This document shows, piece by piece, positions 21,019 through 32,700 of a stretch of DNA of 64,000 nucleotides; the first letter of the stretch is position 1; every line of letters begins with the position of its first letter. The notes under the pieces were generated by a model. That model was not told where the DNA came from. It did not search any database and worked only from the letters and a program-made list of their open reading frames with translations. Source of the DNA: Cryoendolithus antarcticus. Its lineage: Eukaryota; Ascomycota; Dothideomycetes; Cladosporiales; Cladosporiaceae. The DNA is taken from assembly GCA_002077065.1 (NCBI GenBank), contig NAJO01000004.1, forward strand, positions 248,001 to 312,000, written 5' to 3'. The position numbers and the translations under genes are program-made.

Positions 21019-22265
21019 ATGTCTACTTCGTCGACTTCTACGTTGACTCAGACAAGTAGTCCGCAGGATGCAGCGATTCGCCTGCTCTGCAGACGCGGCC
21101 TCCACCAGCTCCTCTGGCTCCCTGAAACCTCACAGCACCCAAAGCTCCGCGTGACATTCTCGACGACCTCGAACTTCGAAGATGCCTCTCTCCCAACGAT
21201 CCTTCACATCGGCCCTATGTTTGGCACTCGCTACGGGACCGTGGAGTTCGATGCGTTGACAAAGGAGTGTGGTGTACGAATGATCTGCGTGGACAGGTGT
21301 GGCTCGAAGTGGAACCATGCAGACGAATAAATCACTGACAATGATAGACCAGGATTCGGCGGTTCAACGCCAGTAAGCATCGACATACGCATGGCAGTCT
21401 GGCACGAGACCGTCCCAGCACTCCTCCAACGCCTCAACCTGAACCACGTCTCCCTCATGACCCACTCAGCCGGAGGGATCTATACGCTCAACACCCTCCT
21501 ACACCATCGCTCACTCCTTGATCCCAGAACTCCCTACGTGGCATTCATGGGTCTGTCGACTCCCTCCTCAGATCTTCGCCTTACCTGCTTCCCACTGACC
21601 CAAGACCAGCCGCCTACGTCCCAATGACAGACTCCGGTGCAACCCTCCCCAACATCGCCTCCCACATCCCCACAACCCTCGTAGACTCCTGGTCCACAGT
21701 CGCAGGTTTCATAAACACCAAGATCATGCCCGCCACCTCCTGGTCTGGCGGCGCGCTCTCAGCTTCGGCAAGCTTCCTCACTTCGCCCTTCGGCACGAAC
21801 GCCGGAGACTCGGCGTCCAGCTCTACGACGCCAGAGGAGCGGTATGGAGTTGACAAGGAGACTGCGAAGCATATCGCAGACTTGTCGATGAAGTACATGA
21901 GCGCCGAGAGCATTCTCGGCGCCAATGAGGAAGCTAAGCTTTGTCTTCGGAAATGCGAAGACGCGGACTGGGGCGATGCAGCGGACTACGCTTCCTGCAT
22001 CACTAAGATCGGTGAGCGAGAAGGCGAGCTCGGAGATCAGGCAAAGTTGAGAGTCGATGGCTTCTTCGCCGGCTCAGACGTGATGATCGGCAAGCAGGGT
22101 CAGGAGTTCTTCGAAAAGTGCTGGCGAAGCGATGAAGTCGCTCGACATGTTGACTTCGAGTCGCGGACGTACGAGAAAGCGGATCATGACAGCTTGATCT
22201 TAGATTACAAGAAGGGTGCTTTGCGAGATGTGTTCCGAAAAGTCGCGGAGCTCGGAAAGACGTAG
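21019..22265 (+). CDS. Alpha/beta hydrolase, function unknown
   Basis: Exons are 21019-21296, 21348-21550 and 21610-22265, with introns of 51 and 59 nt; the product is 378 aa. Junctions read CVDR-PGFGGSTP and AFMA-AYVPMTD. Fold features are the strand and turn around ILHIGPMFG (oxyanion region), the loop DRPGFGGS, and a nucleophile elbow MTHSAGG with Ser133 (H-S-A-G-G in place of the usual G-x-S-x-G). The last 200 residues include a Ser/Thr-rich insertion and a charged helical tail. There is no signal peptide. Its stop is only 15 nt from the P450 stop on the other strand, so the 3' UTRs must overlap. Substrate is not assignable. The second intron is the least certain; its donor is GTCTGT. Confidence 0.82.
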
Positions 22266-22280
22266 CATTTGGGAGTCGGT

Positions 22281-23935
22281 CTACTCGTACTTCGCAAACA
22301 CGCTCTTCGCCTCCTTCATCTCCCGTCTGATCGTAGCTTCTCTCGCTTTCCCTCTCACCTCGAATCGAGCAGGGAAGTCATACGCACATACGAGGAACCC
22401 CTCACAATATCCAGTCTCGGCACTAGTGTCCACTGTCACCTCCTTGCCTTCCTTATCGAGACCCGGCAGAATACTATACCCCCACAACAACTTCGCCATA
22501 CCCAGCCACAGATTTCGCTCTGCCAAATGGATCCCAGGGCACAGCCGCCTCCCAGCACCATAGCCATAATGGTCCCGTTCCTCCCAAGGCCCGTTGGCAA
22601 GCTCCGGCGCCAACTTCGTCACGCCTTCGAAGTGGTCTGGATCAAACTTCTCCGGGTCCTTGAAGCGCGAAGGATCGTGCTGCATACCCCAAGCGTTGAC
22701 GATGACTGTCGTGCCTTTTGGCAAGAAGAAGCCGTCAACCCAGTCGTCTTGGGCTAGCGCATGGGGAAATGCGAGGGGTGTGACAGGACGCCAGCGCATT
22801 GTTTCTTTGACGATTTGAGCTACGTAGGGGAGGGAAGCGTAGTCGGACCAATTGGGACTGCGGTCTGGGCCGATGACGGAGTCGATCTGCGCTTGGGCTT
22901 CCTTTTTTATTGCTGGATTGGCGACCATGGCTTGCACGAAGGCGGTGAGGATCGAGGCGCTCGTGTCACTTCCGCCTTCTGTGAGCGTGCCGCCGAGGAA
23001 CCAGAGTGCATGGTCGGAAGTTTCCAGTCCTGGCGTTGGCTTCTCGGATTCGACTTGGTCGAGGACTTGATCCATTAGGCTCCCTCGGGAACCGCTGGCA
23101 GCGCGACGAGTACGGAGATCAGTGAGGAAGTCGGCGTAGAGGCCGTTCATTTCGCGTTGAACGTGAGTTGCTCGAGAACGCCAGTTCGTGAAGAGAGACT
23201 GTGGGATGTAGTGGAGGAACGGGAAGATGTCAACGGGTGGGGTAGCTCCTGTCTCCATGACGCGGGACCAGATCTCCATGAGGCTGTATAGTCTGCACCG
23301 TGAGTCTTGTCAGTGTCGACATCATACTGTGAGAGGAGAATCAATGCTCACCGCTCCATGTGCGCTTCCTTGCTTGTCGGGCTTCGAATGCCCCAAACGA
23401 TGCTCATAGTGACGCTATTGCTGAAACGTTTCGGGTGCTTCATATGTTCCGCCGGACTGACGAGGTAGTCGTAGATCATCTGATTCGCCTCTGCCTCCTG
23501 CAATGCGCCATATTCCTTCTCCACGACTCCCTCGCGCAGACAGCCGTGCAGCAGCTTCCTTGTCGCACGCCACTGGTCACCATACTGCATCAACAAAATG
23601 TGATCGCCCCCGGAAATCAGGTTTGCGACGTAAGAGACGGGCCGAGAAGCGTAGATGGCAGACTTCTTGTCTAGCAGCTGTTTGACGAGACGCGGTGATG
23701 TGAGGACGCAGGCTGTGGCGGTTCCGATCTTCAGCGTATAGATCTCACCGTACTTCTGGGACCATTGCGTGAACGTGAAGTGGGCTCCTTTGAGAGGAAT
23801 CTGGACGAGATTGCCCAGCAAAGGCACAGTGGGAGGTCCTGGAGGTAGATTCTTTGCGCGATGGCCCACGGTTAGGAGTGCGTAAGCGAAGGTAAGGAAC
23901 AAGAGGCCAATGCCAACGAGAAAGAGAGTGTTCAT
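22281..23935 (-). CDS. Cytochrome P450 monooxygenase
   Basis: A microsomal class II P450. Exons are 23352-23935 and 22281-23292 with a 59-nt intron, joining as AHMER-LYSLMEIW; the product is 531 aa. Residues 1-22 form a hydrophobic membrane anchor followed by the proline hinge LPPGPPTVPLLG. The I-helix oxygen-binding motif is EGGSDTSAS, the K-helix ExxR is ETMR, and the heme ligand is Cys446 in YGAGRRLCPG, where Tyr replaces the usual Phe seven residues before the Cys. Substrate recognition regions are too variable to predict the reaction; the general look is that of fungal CYPs often called O-methylsterigmatocystin oxidoreductase-like, without implying that activity. No biosynthetic core enzyme lies nearby, so a detoxification or general oxidative role is as likely. 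Confidence 0.93.
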
Positions 23936-24862
23936 GATTGGAGGAGAAGCTGAGAGGAGCTGAAAAGAGGATCACAATGTACTCGCTCAGCCAATTCAAG
24001 AACTTGGGAGTACAGATCCCTTTACTGCTAGCGGAGGAGATTGGAACCTCGTTGCGATGGAGGAGACCTACTGTAATCTGTACTCCTGACCAAGCACTCG
24101 GCTGTATGGAGTCGGCAGAGGGGGTGGGACATGCTGTACAAGCTGTAGCTACAACAAGCTTTTCGCTTTCTCAATCGAAGCTGTCCAGTGGTGCTGTCAA
24201 CTCGATCAGTGGCGGTTTGGGCAATACTGTTGCAGTGACGAGAGCGGCACGCAGCAATCCGCTGTCAAGGAACAGAGCAGTGTGCCTCTCCATAACACCT
24301 GGCCATACTGCGAGTGTGGTGATTTGATGTCGAGTCTACTATTCAGTAAACCAGCAGTGGACGAAGAGAGGTGTAGCGCCAGAAGAGGGGGTGGGCAGGA
24401 TATCCTGAGGCTGGCTGGCTGACTACATGTCGTGAGTGTTCTCCGTGCTGTATTCTCCATAGCGCCACGAACCCCTGATCCTCTGCGACGCGACTGGTGG
24501 TGTTTGTCGGCGGCGGAGGAGGCTAGCAACTGGTACCGGAGCCAGCAAGACCCCTGCTCCCATCTTCGGCCAACTGTTCTGGAGTTGCATCCGTTGTTTC
24601 AAGGCGTTGCATGGATGCAGTATGTGTGCAATGTTGACCGAGAACGCTTGAAGTCAATGTGAGTTAGCAATTATTCTTACCTATCTTGAACATGACAGGG
24701 GCGCAAGTTGTCTCGTCGACAGACGAACACGACAACGTGCCAGCATGGTATCAATGCCGAGACGTAATCTCTAGCATGTGATCTGTCGTCAAGCCCAGTG
24801 CTACTTCCTGCAGATGGTCACACCCAAGGCAAGAGCACACTAACGTGCCTTCCTCCACAGCC
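23936..24862. promoter_or_regulatory. Divergent intergenic region
   Basis: 927 bp between the P450 ATG (minus) and the disordered protein ATG (plus). It should carry both promoters. A CCTCCACAG just upstream of the plus-strand ATG could be the acceptor of a 5' UTR intron. No gene seen. Confidence 0.4.
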
Positions 24863-26497
24863 ATGTCCGCCGAACGCAATCCTTCCGCTGTCAGGAACCT
24901 CCGATCTCTCTTCGAGAATAAACAACAAGAAGATCCATCCCCTAGCACTCGGGGTCGATCACCAATCGGCAGACTGGGGAGCAGTCGAGACAGCAATAGT
25001 AGTCCACTGTCGAGGGTGAGAGCAAGCTTTGTCAGTGTTGACCGGAGTGGGCATATGGCTGTGTCGGCTGAGCAGGACAGAGAAAGCAGTATGTCGACAA
25101 AGAGGGAGAGCGGAGGGACGACGGAAGACGGGAGTGTGGCGGGCAAGGAAGTCATGAATGGCACGCCCTCGAAAGCGAGCATCTTTGGGAACGGCACGAA
25201 AGCAGACGAGAGCGCTGTTGACACGCCTGCTGCGACCCCAGCGGCAGAGAGGACAGAGGCCGATACTATGGCGGGCAGCATAGGCGCAGCTATCAAGCCC
25301 AATGGCCTCCCGATAGACCACGCAAGCGAGAACGAGTCTCCCGCAACTCTGGACAAGCCTGTCAGGACAGCAGAGGCCACTGACAGGCCTCCAAAGGCCG
25401 AGCAACGCCTATCTCATGTCTTTGTCAATATTCAAGAGGACTCGCAACCAGTCCAAGAACCGACAGCAACATCAAAGGCTGAGCAGTCGAAGACCGAATC
25501 CTCGGGCCCAATCGACGCCCAGGCAGGTGCTGCCCAAAGTACTCCTCAACAGACGCCCGCCCCAGCTGCTTCCAAGGCAGCCAAAAGTCCTTCCAAGCCT
25601 AGCTCCGTCTCCACCAAATCATCATCTAAGGTACCTGCAAGTCTCAAGTCCCCAGTTCCGGCCAACCAACCCAAGTCGCCGCTCTCAGCCAAGCAGCGCT
25701 CACCCAAATCGGATTCCGCTCGCGTCATTGACCGCAAGGCAAGTCGCAGCTCTCTGACTGCACCCACAGCTGCCTCTGTAGCACGAGCAGCAAGCTCGGA
25801 GAAGCGCGAGTCACTTGCTCACAAGACCCACGATACCACGGCCAAATCTCGCCCGCGTGAGCCCACAAAGGCAGCAGACGTCAGCTCCAGACTGCTAGCA
25901 CCTACCGCGGCATCACGAGCTCGACACGAGGCAGAGACCACCGCCAAGCCGTCCGCACCAGCACACAAGGCTCTCCCCGCTCGTCCAAAGCCGTCTTCAT
26001 CTTCTGCAAAGCCGACACCTCGAGGCAGTCTCGCAGCTCCTGCACGACCCGAGTCTCGATCGTCCCAGCCCGCGTCTCGGAAAGCTGCCGCTCCCCCCGA
26101 TGGTAGCTTCCTGGATCGCATGACTAGGCCAACGGCATCGTCAGCCAGCCGAGTGCATGATAAGGTGGAGGTGAAGAGTCCACCGAGGAAGAAAGGATCG
26201 GCTCCATCGAAGCCAAACGGTATGGCCAATACTGGCTCCAAGGTCGTAGACAAGATTAAGGACGCCGCTGGGAAAGTCAAGGAGAGAGTCACGGGAGATG
26301 AAGCGAAGGCGACTGGGGTCAACGGATATGCTAACGAGCATGCCCACGATGCGCATGGCGTGGAAGCAAAGGTCAACGGAGTGGATCACAGGGCTGAGCA
26401 GGAGGGTACTGCTACACCCGTGACCAATTCAGGTGATACTGCAGCTGGTGCGGCGCTTGAGGCGACGCCGGCGTTCGGTGAGCAGGAGATCAGATGA
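24863..26497 (+). CDS. Intrinsically disordered Ser/Ala/Lys/Pro-rich protein
   Basis: A single frame of 544 aa from the ATG at 24863; the frame extends 6 codons upstream without ATG. The composition is dominated by Ser, Ala, Lys, Pro and Thr. Recognisable islands are RNLRSLFENKQ near the N-terminus, SHVFVNIQEDSQ in the middle, LTAPTAASVARAAS and LLAPTAASRARHE (an internal repeat), and GSFLDRMTRPTASSASRVHD followed by SPPRKKG and a Lys-rich amphipathic stretch. No globular domain, signal peptide or membrane segment is seen. Ascomycete genomes often carry such proteins under mucin-like names; the islands suggest short binding motifs. Function is unknown. The coding call is supported by length, codon pattern and the internal repeats. 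Confidence 0.75.
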   Translation: MSAERNPSAVRNLRSLFENKQQEDPSPSTRGRSPIGRLGSSRDSNSSPLSRVRASFVSVDRSGHMAVSAEQDRESSMSTKRESGGTTEDGSVAGKEVMNGTPSKASIFGNGTKADESAVDTPAATPAAERTEADTMAGSIGAAIKPNGLPIDHASENESPATLDKPVRTAEATDRPPKAEQRLSHVFVNIQEDSQPVQEPTATSKAEQSKTESSGPIDAQAGAAQSTPQQTPAPAASKAAKSPSKPSSVSTKSSSKVPASLKSPVPANQPKSPLSAKQRSPKSDSARVIDRKASRSSLTAPTAASVARAASSEKRESLAHKTHDTTAKSRPREPTKAADVSSRLLAPTAASRARHEAETTAKPSAPAHKALPARPKPSSSSAKPTPRGSLAAPARPESRSSQPASRKAAAPPDGSFLDRMTRPTASSASRVHDKVEVKSPPRKKGSAPSKPNGMANTGSKVVDKIKDAAGKVKERVTGDEAKATGVNGYANEHAHDAHGVEAKVNGVDHRAEQEGTATPVTNSGDTAAGAALEATPAFGEQEIR

Positions 26498-26680
26498 ACG
26501 TGCATCGCAGATCTACGGGTCTGTGGCGGGTTTGCAAGCGAGCGGGACCAAGCGCGCATAGTCGGCACGGTTGAATCGCGTTGTAATCGAAGGTTAGGCA
26601 TTATACCAAAGGGAGACAGCTTTGAGGATCGACTTGATCCTTAAGATACCCAACCGTCGAACAACCGAATTCCACTCAGA

Positions 26681-28920
26681 TCACATCGGCGCCACGCCCA
26701 GCCCTCCACCTTTCTCCCTACTAACCTTCCCAAGCACCTCAACGCCCCCACCATCCCTCACAAGCTTCATGAGATCCTTCTTCCGACAAGCACCCATGTA
26801 CTTGCACTGCTTGTCCCTGCCCACGAGTTTCGCCCCTGTGCAGCTACAAGCCCATAATTCACAGAAAAGCAAGAACAGCACCAGCGCTGTGACCGTGCCA
26901 ACGAGCTCGAGCGAGTTAAGGGATTCGGCCAGCGGTAGCAGGATCAGAATGATAGCCACGGCGATGCGGTAAGCCAGACGTTTCTTCTTCGGGAAGCGGA
27001 TGTTCGTAGGCGATTTGTGGATATGACTGAGCGAGATGAGGGTCATGCAGAGGAGCGCCACACCAAAGCCGGCGGAGTAAAACCATCTGATCCCTGACGC
27101 TACGTGCTCTTCGCTGCGGTGTTGGTAGGTCTCCGTCAGCATCTCCACATGCGCGTCCTCGGTATCCGTCGCCAGCACCAGTCTTGCCAACGCCCCGCCA
27201 CCAAGCACAAAAGACATGATGAATGGGAGATGGGAAAGCGTCCAGATCATCGCAGACCACTTGTGGCGGCGAATGGCGTGTAGAGTGATATTTGAGGCGT
27301 CAATCTCGAAGTACAGCCAGTTGAATGCAAATGCTTGGATGAGGCCTAAGATCGCTTTGCCGAAGAAAGCGTCCAGCGAGGGAGTCGTGGTCTGGTAGAG
27401 CATTGCCACGACAGTGTAGCCGAAGACCAGGGTCACGAAAGCAGAGGTGCGCTCCACGCGGTGCTCGATGTTTAGAGCTGGCATGAAAGCGAGATTTGCT
27501 TCCGCCCAAGCCTGCCACTTCCCCCCGGCCTGCTCCAGCCAGATCGCGAAAACAAAGTACATTCCCTGAAACAGAATGTCCAACGTTAGTGCGATCCAGA
27601 TGAGCGCTAGCTGGTTTGGCCACTCGACGTAGATACTCCCGATCCATATCGCCGACGAGATGAACGTTAGCGCGATCTGGTAGAACATCACGTAGCGGAT
27701 CATGGGGATCAGCCAGGCGCAGAGGATGAGGTACCCGCACATGTAGAGGCGCGCGGTGAGGTAGAACCAGATTAGGCTGGAGTATGTGTGCTCAAATCCG
27801 GAGACTATGTTTGTGGTGTAGCCGAAGAGGCAGGCGAGGAGGAAGAGGACGGAGAGGCGTTGGAAGATGTCGTCGGTTTCGAACCAGGCTATTATCATCG
27901 CCATGTCGTTCCATATCTCTGCGGCGATGTGTCAGTATCTTGGTTTGAGAGGGGTTGAGGGACAAGAGCGTACTCCAGCTGAGAGTGAACGTGACTGTGG
28001 CAATGTCAGTACCTACGGGATTCTCGCGTCGCAGCAACAGACAGAGCGACTTACTAACAAACTGCAACAAGCTCAGCCACGTCGGATGCTCACTTGCCGC
28101 ATCTCCGTTGACGGCGATGATGCCGACGTATAGCAGATCAACAAAAAGCTACAACGGCTTGTCAGCACGACCTACTACCACGACGGTCACGAGAACATCT
28201 CACCTCAAAACTCTGCACCTCCTCATACCCACTAGCCCGCCACAAAATTCCCTTATGGAAGTACTGCCTCACAACAGGCACCTTGAAGAACTTCAACGGC
28301 GTCGCATACACCTCTCCCTCCTTCCCACTGAGACTCGTCGTCTCGCTGCTGGCGCGTCGTGGTGTCGTAGTCCCAGACTCATTCGGCGAAGCGTCATCGT
28401 AAGACTTGATGTGAGCACTATATCCGAACCGATCGAAATGCGCATCCAGCTTCACGCCGTGCTCGGTGATCCGCCCTAACTCCCCAGACAGAGCATCCAG
28501 CTCCCCTTGCACATCAGCAAACTGCGTCCAGATCTCGGCGTGCCGTTTCGACAACTCGTGCCGTCGGCCTTCGTGGTGCGTTTGTGCGTGCCGCACGGCT
28601 TCGAGGTGCTCCGGCGTGCCGGAGATCAGGATGTCGAACTCCTCTGCAGGATCTGAGGGGATCTGAGCTTGCAGGCGGCGACGTAGGGACTCGGCTTCTA
28701 TGGGGTCTGTGGCTACGTGGATCCGTTTGCCGGAGGGGTGAAAGAAGGAGCGGATATTAGCTCGTGCTCGAGAGCCGTAATGGTGGTGCGGGTGTTGGGA
28801 GGGTGTTGTGGTGCCATCGTGGCTAGGGTTGCTGTGCGTTGAGTCCGTGTGAGCGGTGGAGAAAGTGGTAGTGGGTAGCTTCTCGGGGTCTAGAGGAGAG
28901 CCGGTGGGTGTGTTCGCCAT
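26681..28920 (-). CDS. LtrA-like (low temperature requirement A) membrane protein
   Basis: Four exons on the minus strand: 28204-28920, 28055-28148, 27974-27994 (21 nt) and 26681-27918; introns are 55, 60 and 55 nt. Junctions read QSFE-LFVDLLYV, LQFV-ITFTLSW and LSW-KIWNDMAM. The product is 689 aa. Residues 1-235 are a Ser/Thr/His-rich cytosolic region. The rest is a polytopic domain with about ten membrane helices and the LtrA hallmark WKIWNDMAMIIAWFETDD, in which conserved acidic residues follow Trp. The 3' tail is basic and Gly-rich. Bacterial LtrA was named from growth of Listeria at low temperature; the biochemical role in fungi is unknown. The microexon is required to keep the frame and the hallmark. 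Confidence 0.88.
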
Positions 28921-29700
28921 GTTCGAGGAGTCGACCTTTCTCTCGTTGCAGGCCGTGGTGATTGCACGTCCAGCGGTTGAAACTAATCAGTATATTGGCA
29001 CTCTACAGGAGAGTCCTGGAGACAGTCCAGCCGCCTGGCGACTCTGCAGACACTTCCAACGCGTGTCTAGTGATAGGTGCTGGCAACGTTCAGCCACTCT
29101 GTACATGAGATACCCAGTACCGTTCCCTCGACCGCCTCCCCTTTATGTTAGTCGTGCTCTACACAATCGAAGCAAGAGAACGAAAAGGATATCATTGTAC
29201 TACCTGTATCTCCTACACCCCTCGGACCGGGCCAGCAAGAACGCCTCCGGAGGATCTTGAGAATCCTCCCAGTCTGCACAAGCCGAGCTCACGCCACAGC
29301 TCCCACACAAATTCTACCTGGAGAAGCGAGGTTGAAGTGCCTGACTCAGCTCTTGGCTCTTTTAGTAAGCCTTGGCCGAGAGGCCTAACATCAAAGAATT
29401 AAGACGGCCAAGACCCTCACATGCAGCATGTCAGCCCTGGGGAAGCTGGGCAAAAGTATTTGATAGTTGTAAGGTGAGCTGAGCACGCAATGATACAAGT
29501 AATCTGCCTCTCTAGACTCCCGTCGCCTATGCCTCCGCCTGCCCAGCATTCTGTTGTCCGATAGTAGCTGCAACCCGATTACCGCGCATGCCGCGCTTTT
29601 CGTCGTTTCTGAACGCATCACAAATGCCATCACCCCATCGTACTCGTGCCTCTCTGTCTCCACCCAGCCTCAGCCGATGACAATGATGTCCCTGCGCTCC
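28921..29700. other. Intergenic, no gene seen
   Basis: 780 bp between the LtrA-like ATG and the stop of the coiled-coil gene (both minus). It should hold the LtrA promoter. Short plus-strand frames have no family features. Confidence 0.4.
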
Positions 29701-32700
29701 TCACAAAGCAGCCAAACTCTCGCCCTCCGTCTCATCGCTAGCCACCCCGAAGCCCGAATCATAGACCCGCTTCTTCACCTTCCTCCCACCCGCACCCTTC
29801 TTCCCACCAGCACTCTGCTGCGAAGACGAAGCACCCGCCGACGATTGCGTCTGCGTAGTCGTGATCTTCTTGCTGACCTGCATCTCGCTAAGCGTGTCCA
29901 TGCCCTCCAGCTGCTCCAGGATATCGTCACCCTCCTGCTTCAACGCCTCGCCCTCAGCATCAACGGCCGCTTTAGCCCTCGCGAGCTCAGCCTGCAAGTT
30001 CTTGACCACATCATCAGTGCGGTAAATGTAAGCCTGGAAGCGCTGCTTGAGCGACGCAGACTGTGCAGTGATCTCCTCGACAGTAGTAGTCGTCGTTTGT
30101 GCCTCAGCGCGTAGGTTACCAATCTCCTCATCACGAGCGTCGAGGACTTCTTGCCAGCGGGCATCGGCTTCGATGGCTTTCTCCTCGACGATGAGGATCT
30201 TGGCCTGCTTGTCGCGGATGGTTTCTTTGAGGGAGTCGATCTCAGCGCCTGTGTCGGCTTGTAGTAGGAGGAACTGCTCAGCTTCCTCATTGACGCGGTG
30301 CTCGAGGCCTGACTTCTGCTTCTGTAGGTCGGAGATATCGGTCAGATGGACTGCGATTGTGTGGTTCAGCGTCGCGATGGCAGCGTTGCGATCTTCGGTC
30401 TCGGAGTCGTGGAGAGCGAGGACTTGAGCGTGATCGCGCTGGAGGGTGATGATAGTGGTCTCGAGAGTGGTGATGTTGGTTTGAAGGAGGACAATCGCAG
30501 CATCGTTCTGCTCGCGACGCTGATCACTTTGAGCGACTTCGGCGGTGAGAAGATTCTCGGTAGCACGTAGATCGTTTTGCAAACGCACAATTTCAGCGTT
30601 CCTGTCAGCGACCTCGGTCTCAAGCTCGGCGATGCGCTCGTCACGCTCGGCAAGGGTATCTGCCATGTTGAGTTGCAGAGCGGTCAGGTCTTTCTGCAGC
30701 TCGACGATGGTGACCTCGCGCAGGCGAATGACACCCTCAGCAGCCTCACGACGTTCAATCTCGTCGGCGATATCGACCTGGAATTGTGCATCACGTTCGG
30801 AGGCGAGCAGCTCCAGCTCCTGCACACGGATGGTGTTCTGTTGCTGCACCTCGAACATCTTCTGGCGAAGGCTGTTCGCTTCGACACCCTGCTGGTGCAG
30901 CTTCTGATTGAGCTCCTCGATCTCAGCGTTGCGATCGTCGAGATCAGTCTCAGCCGCCTCGCGCTGACGACGCTCAGCATCATTCAAGTTGCGGAGGTCG
31001 GCGAGCTCGGTAGCCAGCAAATCCAACTCGGTCTCGAGTTTCTCGACACGAGTCTCCAGATCGGCGACTTCGGCATCCTTTTCGAGAGCGCTCGCCTCGG
31101 CTTGCTCGCGCACGCTCTGCTCGACCAGTAGGTCTGCTTTGGCTTGTTCAAGCTGCTCGCGGAGCGCATTACGCCCAACGGCGATCTCCTCGATGTGTGC
31201 TTCGAGCTCGGTGATGAGGACCTGCCTCTCTGCACCTTGCTTCTCGGCTTCGTTGCGTAGGATGATCTCGGCATCCAGTCTCGACTCCAGATCCTCAATG
31301 TCCACTTCGCGAGATTCATTCATCTTCGTGATGGTGACGTTGTGCTCCGTCTCCATTTTCGTGATGAGTATCTGAAGCCTCGTCTCCTCATCGCGGTAGC
31401 CCTGGAGCGACACATTGAGCTTGTCAAGGGACTGCTGGAGGCTGATGTTGTCCGCCTCGAGGATGGTGAGCTGATCGTGCTTCTCCTTGAGCTTCGCAGT
31501 CAGATCGTCACGCTGCTCCTCAGCTATAGCCAGCTGTTCCTCGAGCTCCTCAATATCGCGCTCTTTTGTGTCGGAGAGCTCGTCGAGCTGCTTCCACTGC
31601 GCTTGCAAAGTGTCAATGCGGATCTCTGCAGCAGCGAGATGGTCAATGAGCTTGTCAACCTGGACTTGGAGGTCGGTCGAGTGTGCAATCTGGCGTTGGA
31701 AGTCTCGATCCTGATCAACGAGTCTGTCCGCGAACTCTGTGCTATTGGCAAAGAGGATCTCGAGCAGATCTGCATTTGTCGCATCCTCCGGCAGGCTATC
31801 GGGAAATCTGGCGTACATCTTCTCGCGAATGCTCTCGAAAGACTCGCGTATGGCCTGAATGATAATGGACGGCTGTACGTCGCCAGCAGAGAAACCAAGA
31901 GCCTGCAGGCCGATCGTCTCGAGGCGCAGCTGTGTCTTGGCATCATTCGCTTCTTGCGCAAGAACGACGATGGTATCCTCGAAGGTGCGGCGCTCAGCAT
32001 CGGTCAATCCTTGACCGGAGGTGCGTCTGCCGTTGGCGACAACGATGTCTTGCGATTGGCGGATGCTCGTCCTCTTGCCTACCGCAGTTGGAGTGACTGG
32101 CTCGAGACCATCACCAGCAAGCTGCGGATATGACACCTCCTGCTGGCTGTCGATGACCATCATGTCATTGTCGGGCAAGCTATCGATATGTCCGCGAGCA
32201 CGGTTGGCGAGGACATCGTGGCGCAGGCGGGCGATCTCAGCCTCGACGGCCTGGTGACGATCAAGATCCACCTCATCGTCTTCGTTGGTCTCGAGCTCCA
32301 AGATCAGCTCCTTGATCCGCTTCTCCTTCTCCTGAGTCTCAATGCGGAGCTCATCTAGCTCCTTGAGAGTGGCCCGCGTGTGTTGATCGAGCTTGCCCAG
32401 CTTCTTCTGTTCCCCATGCTGACTCTGCAGGTGCCGGATGCGCTCATCAAGGACCTCGCGAAGGCTAGCAAAGTGGTGCTCCTGCACAGTGCGTGTCTCG
32501 CCGGCCTCAGTCAGCGAGAGGTGGGCCGGGAGTGAAGTCCGCTGGGTGGAAGTCTTGTAGCGTTTCGACCCGCCGAGGCTTGGTGAAGCTGTCATACGGC
32601 GCTTGACTGACATCTTGGTGGTCTGAGTCTTTGCGGCGTATGGTGTCTTGTGTTGTGCAGTAGATCCATCGACATCAACTTCATCTGAGCCAAAGTGCAC

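Noticed and set aside
22281..24862. Idea of a secondary-metabolite cluster around the P450
   Set aside because: No PKS, NRPS, terpene synthase, transporter or pathway regulator nearby; neighbours are general hydrolases.
30577..32133. Long plus-strand Leu/Ser-rich frames
   Set aside because: Antisense of heptad codons in the coiled-coil gene; such open antisense frames are expected there.
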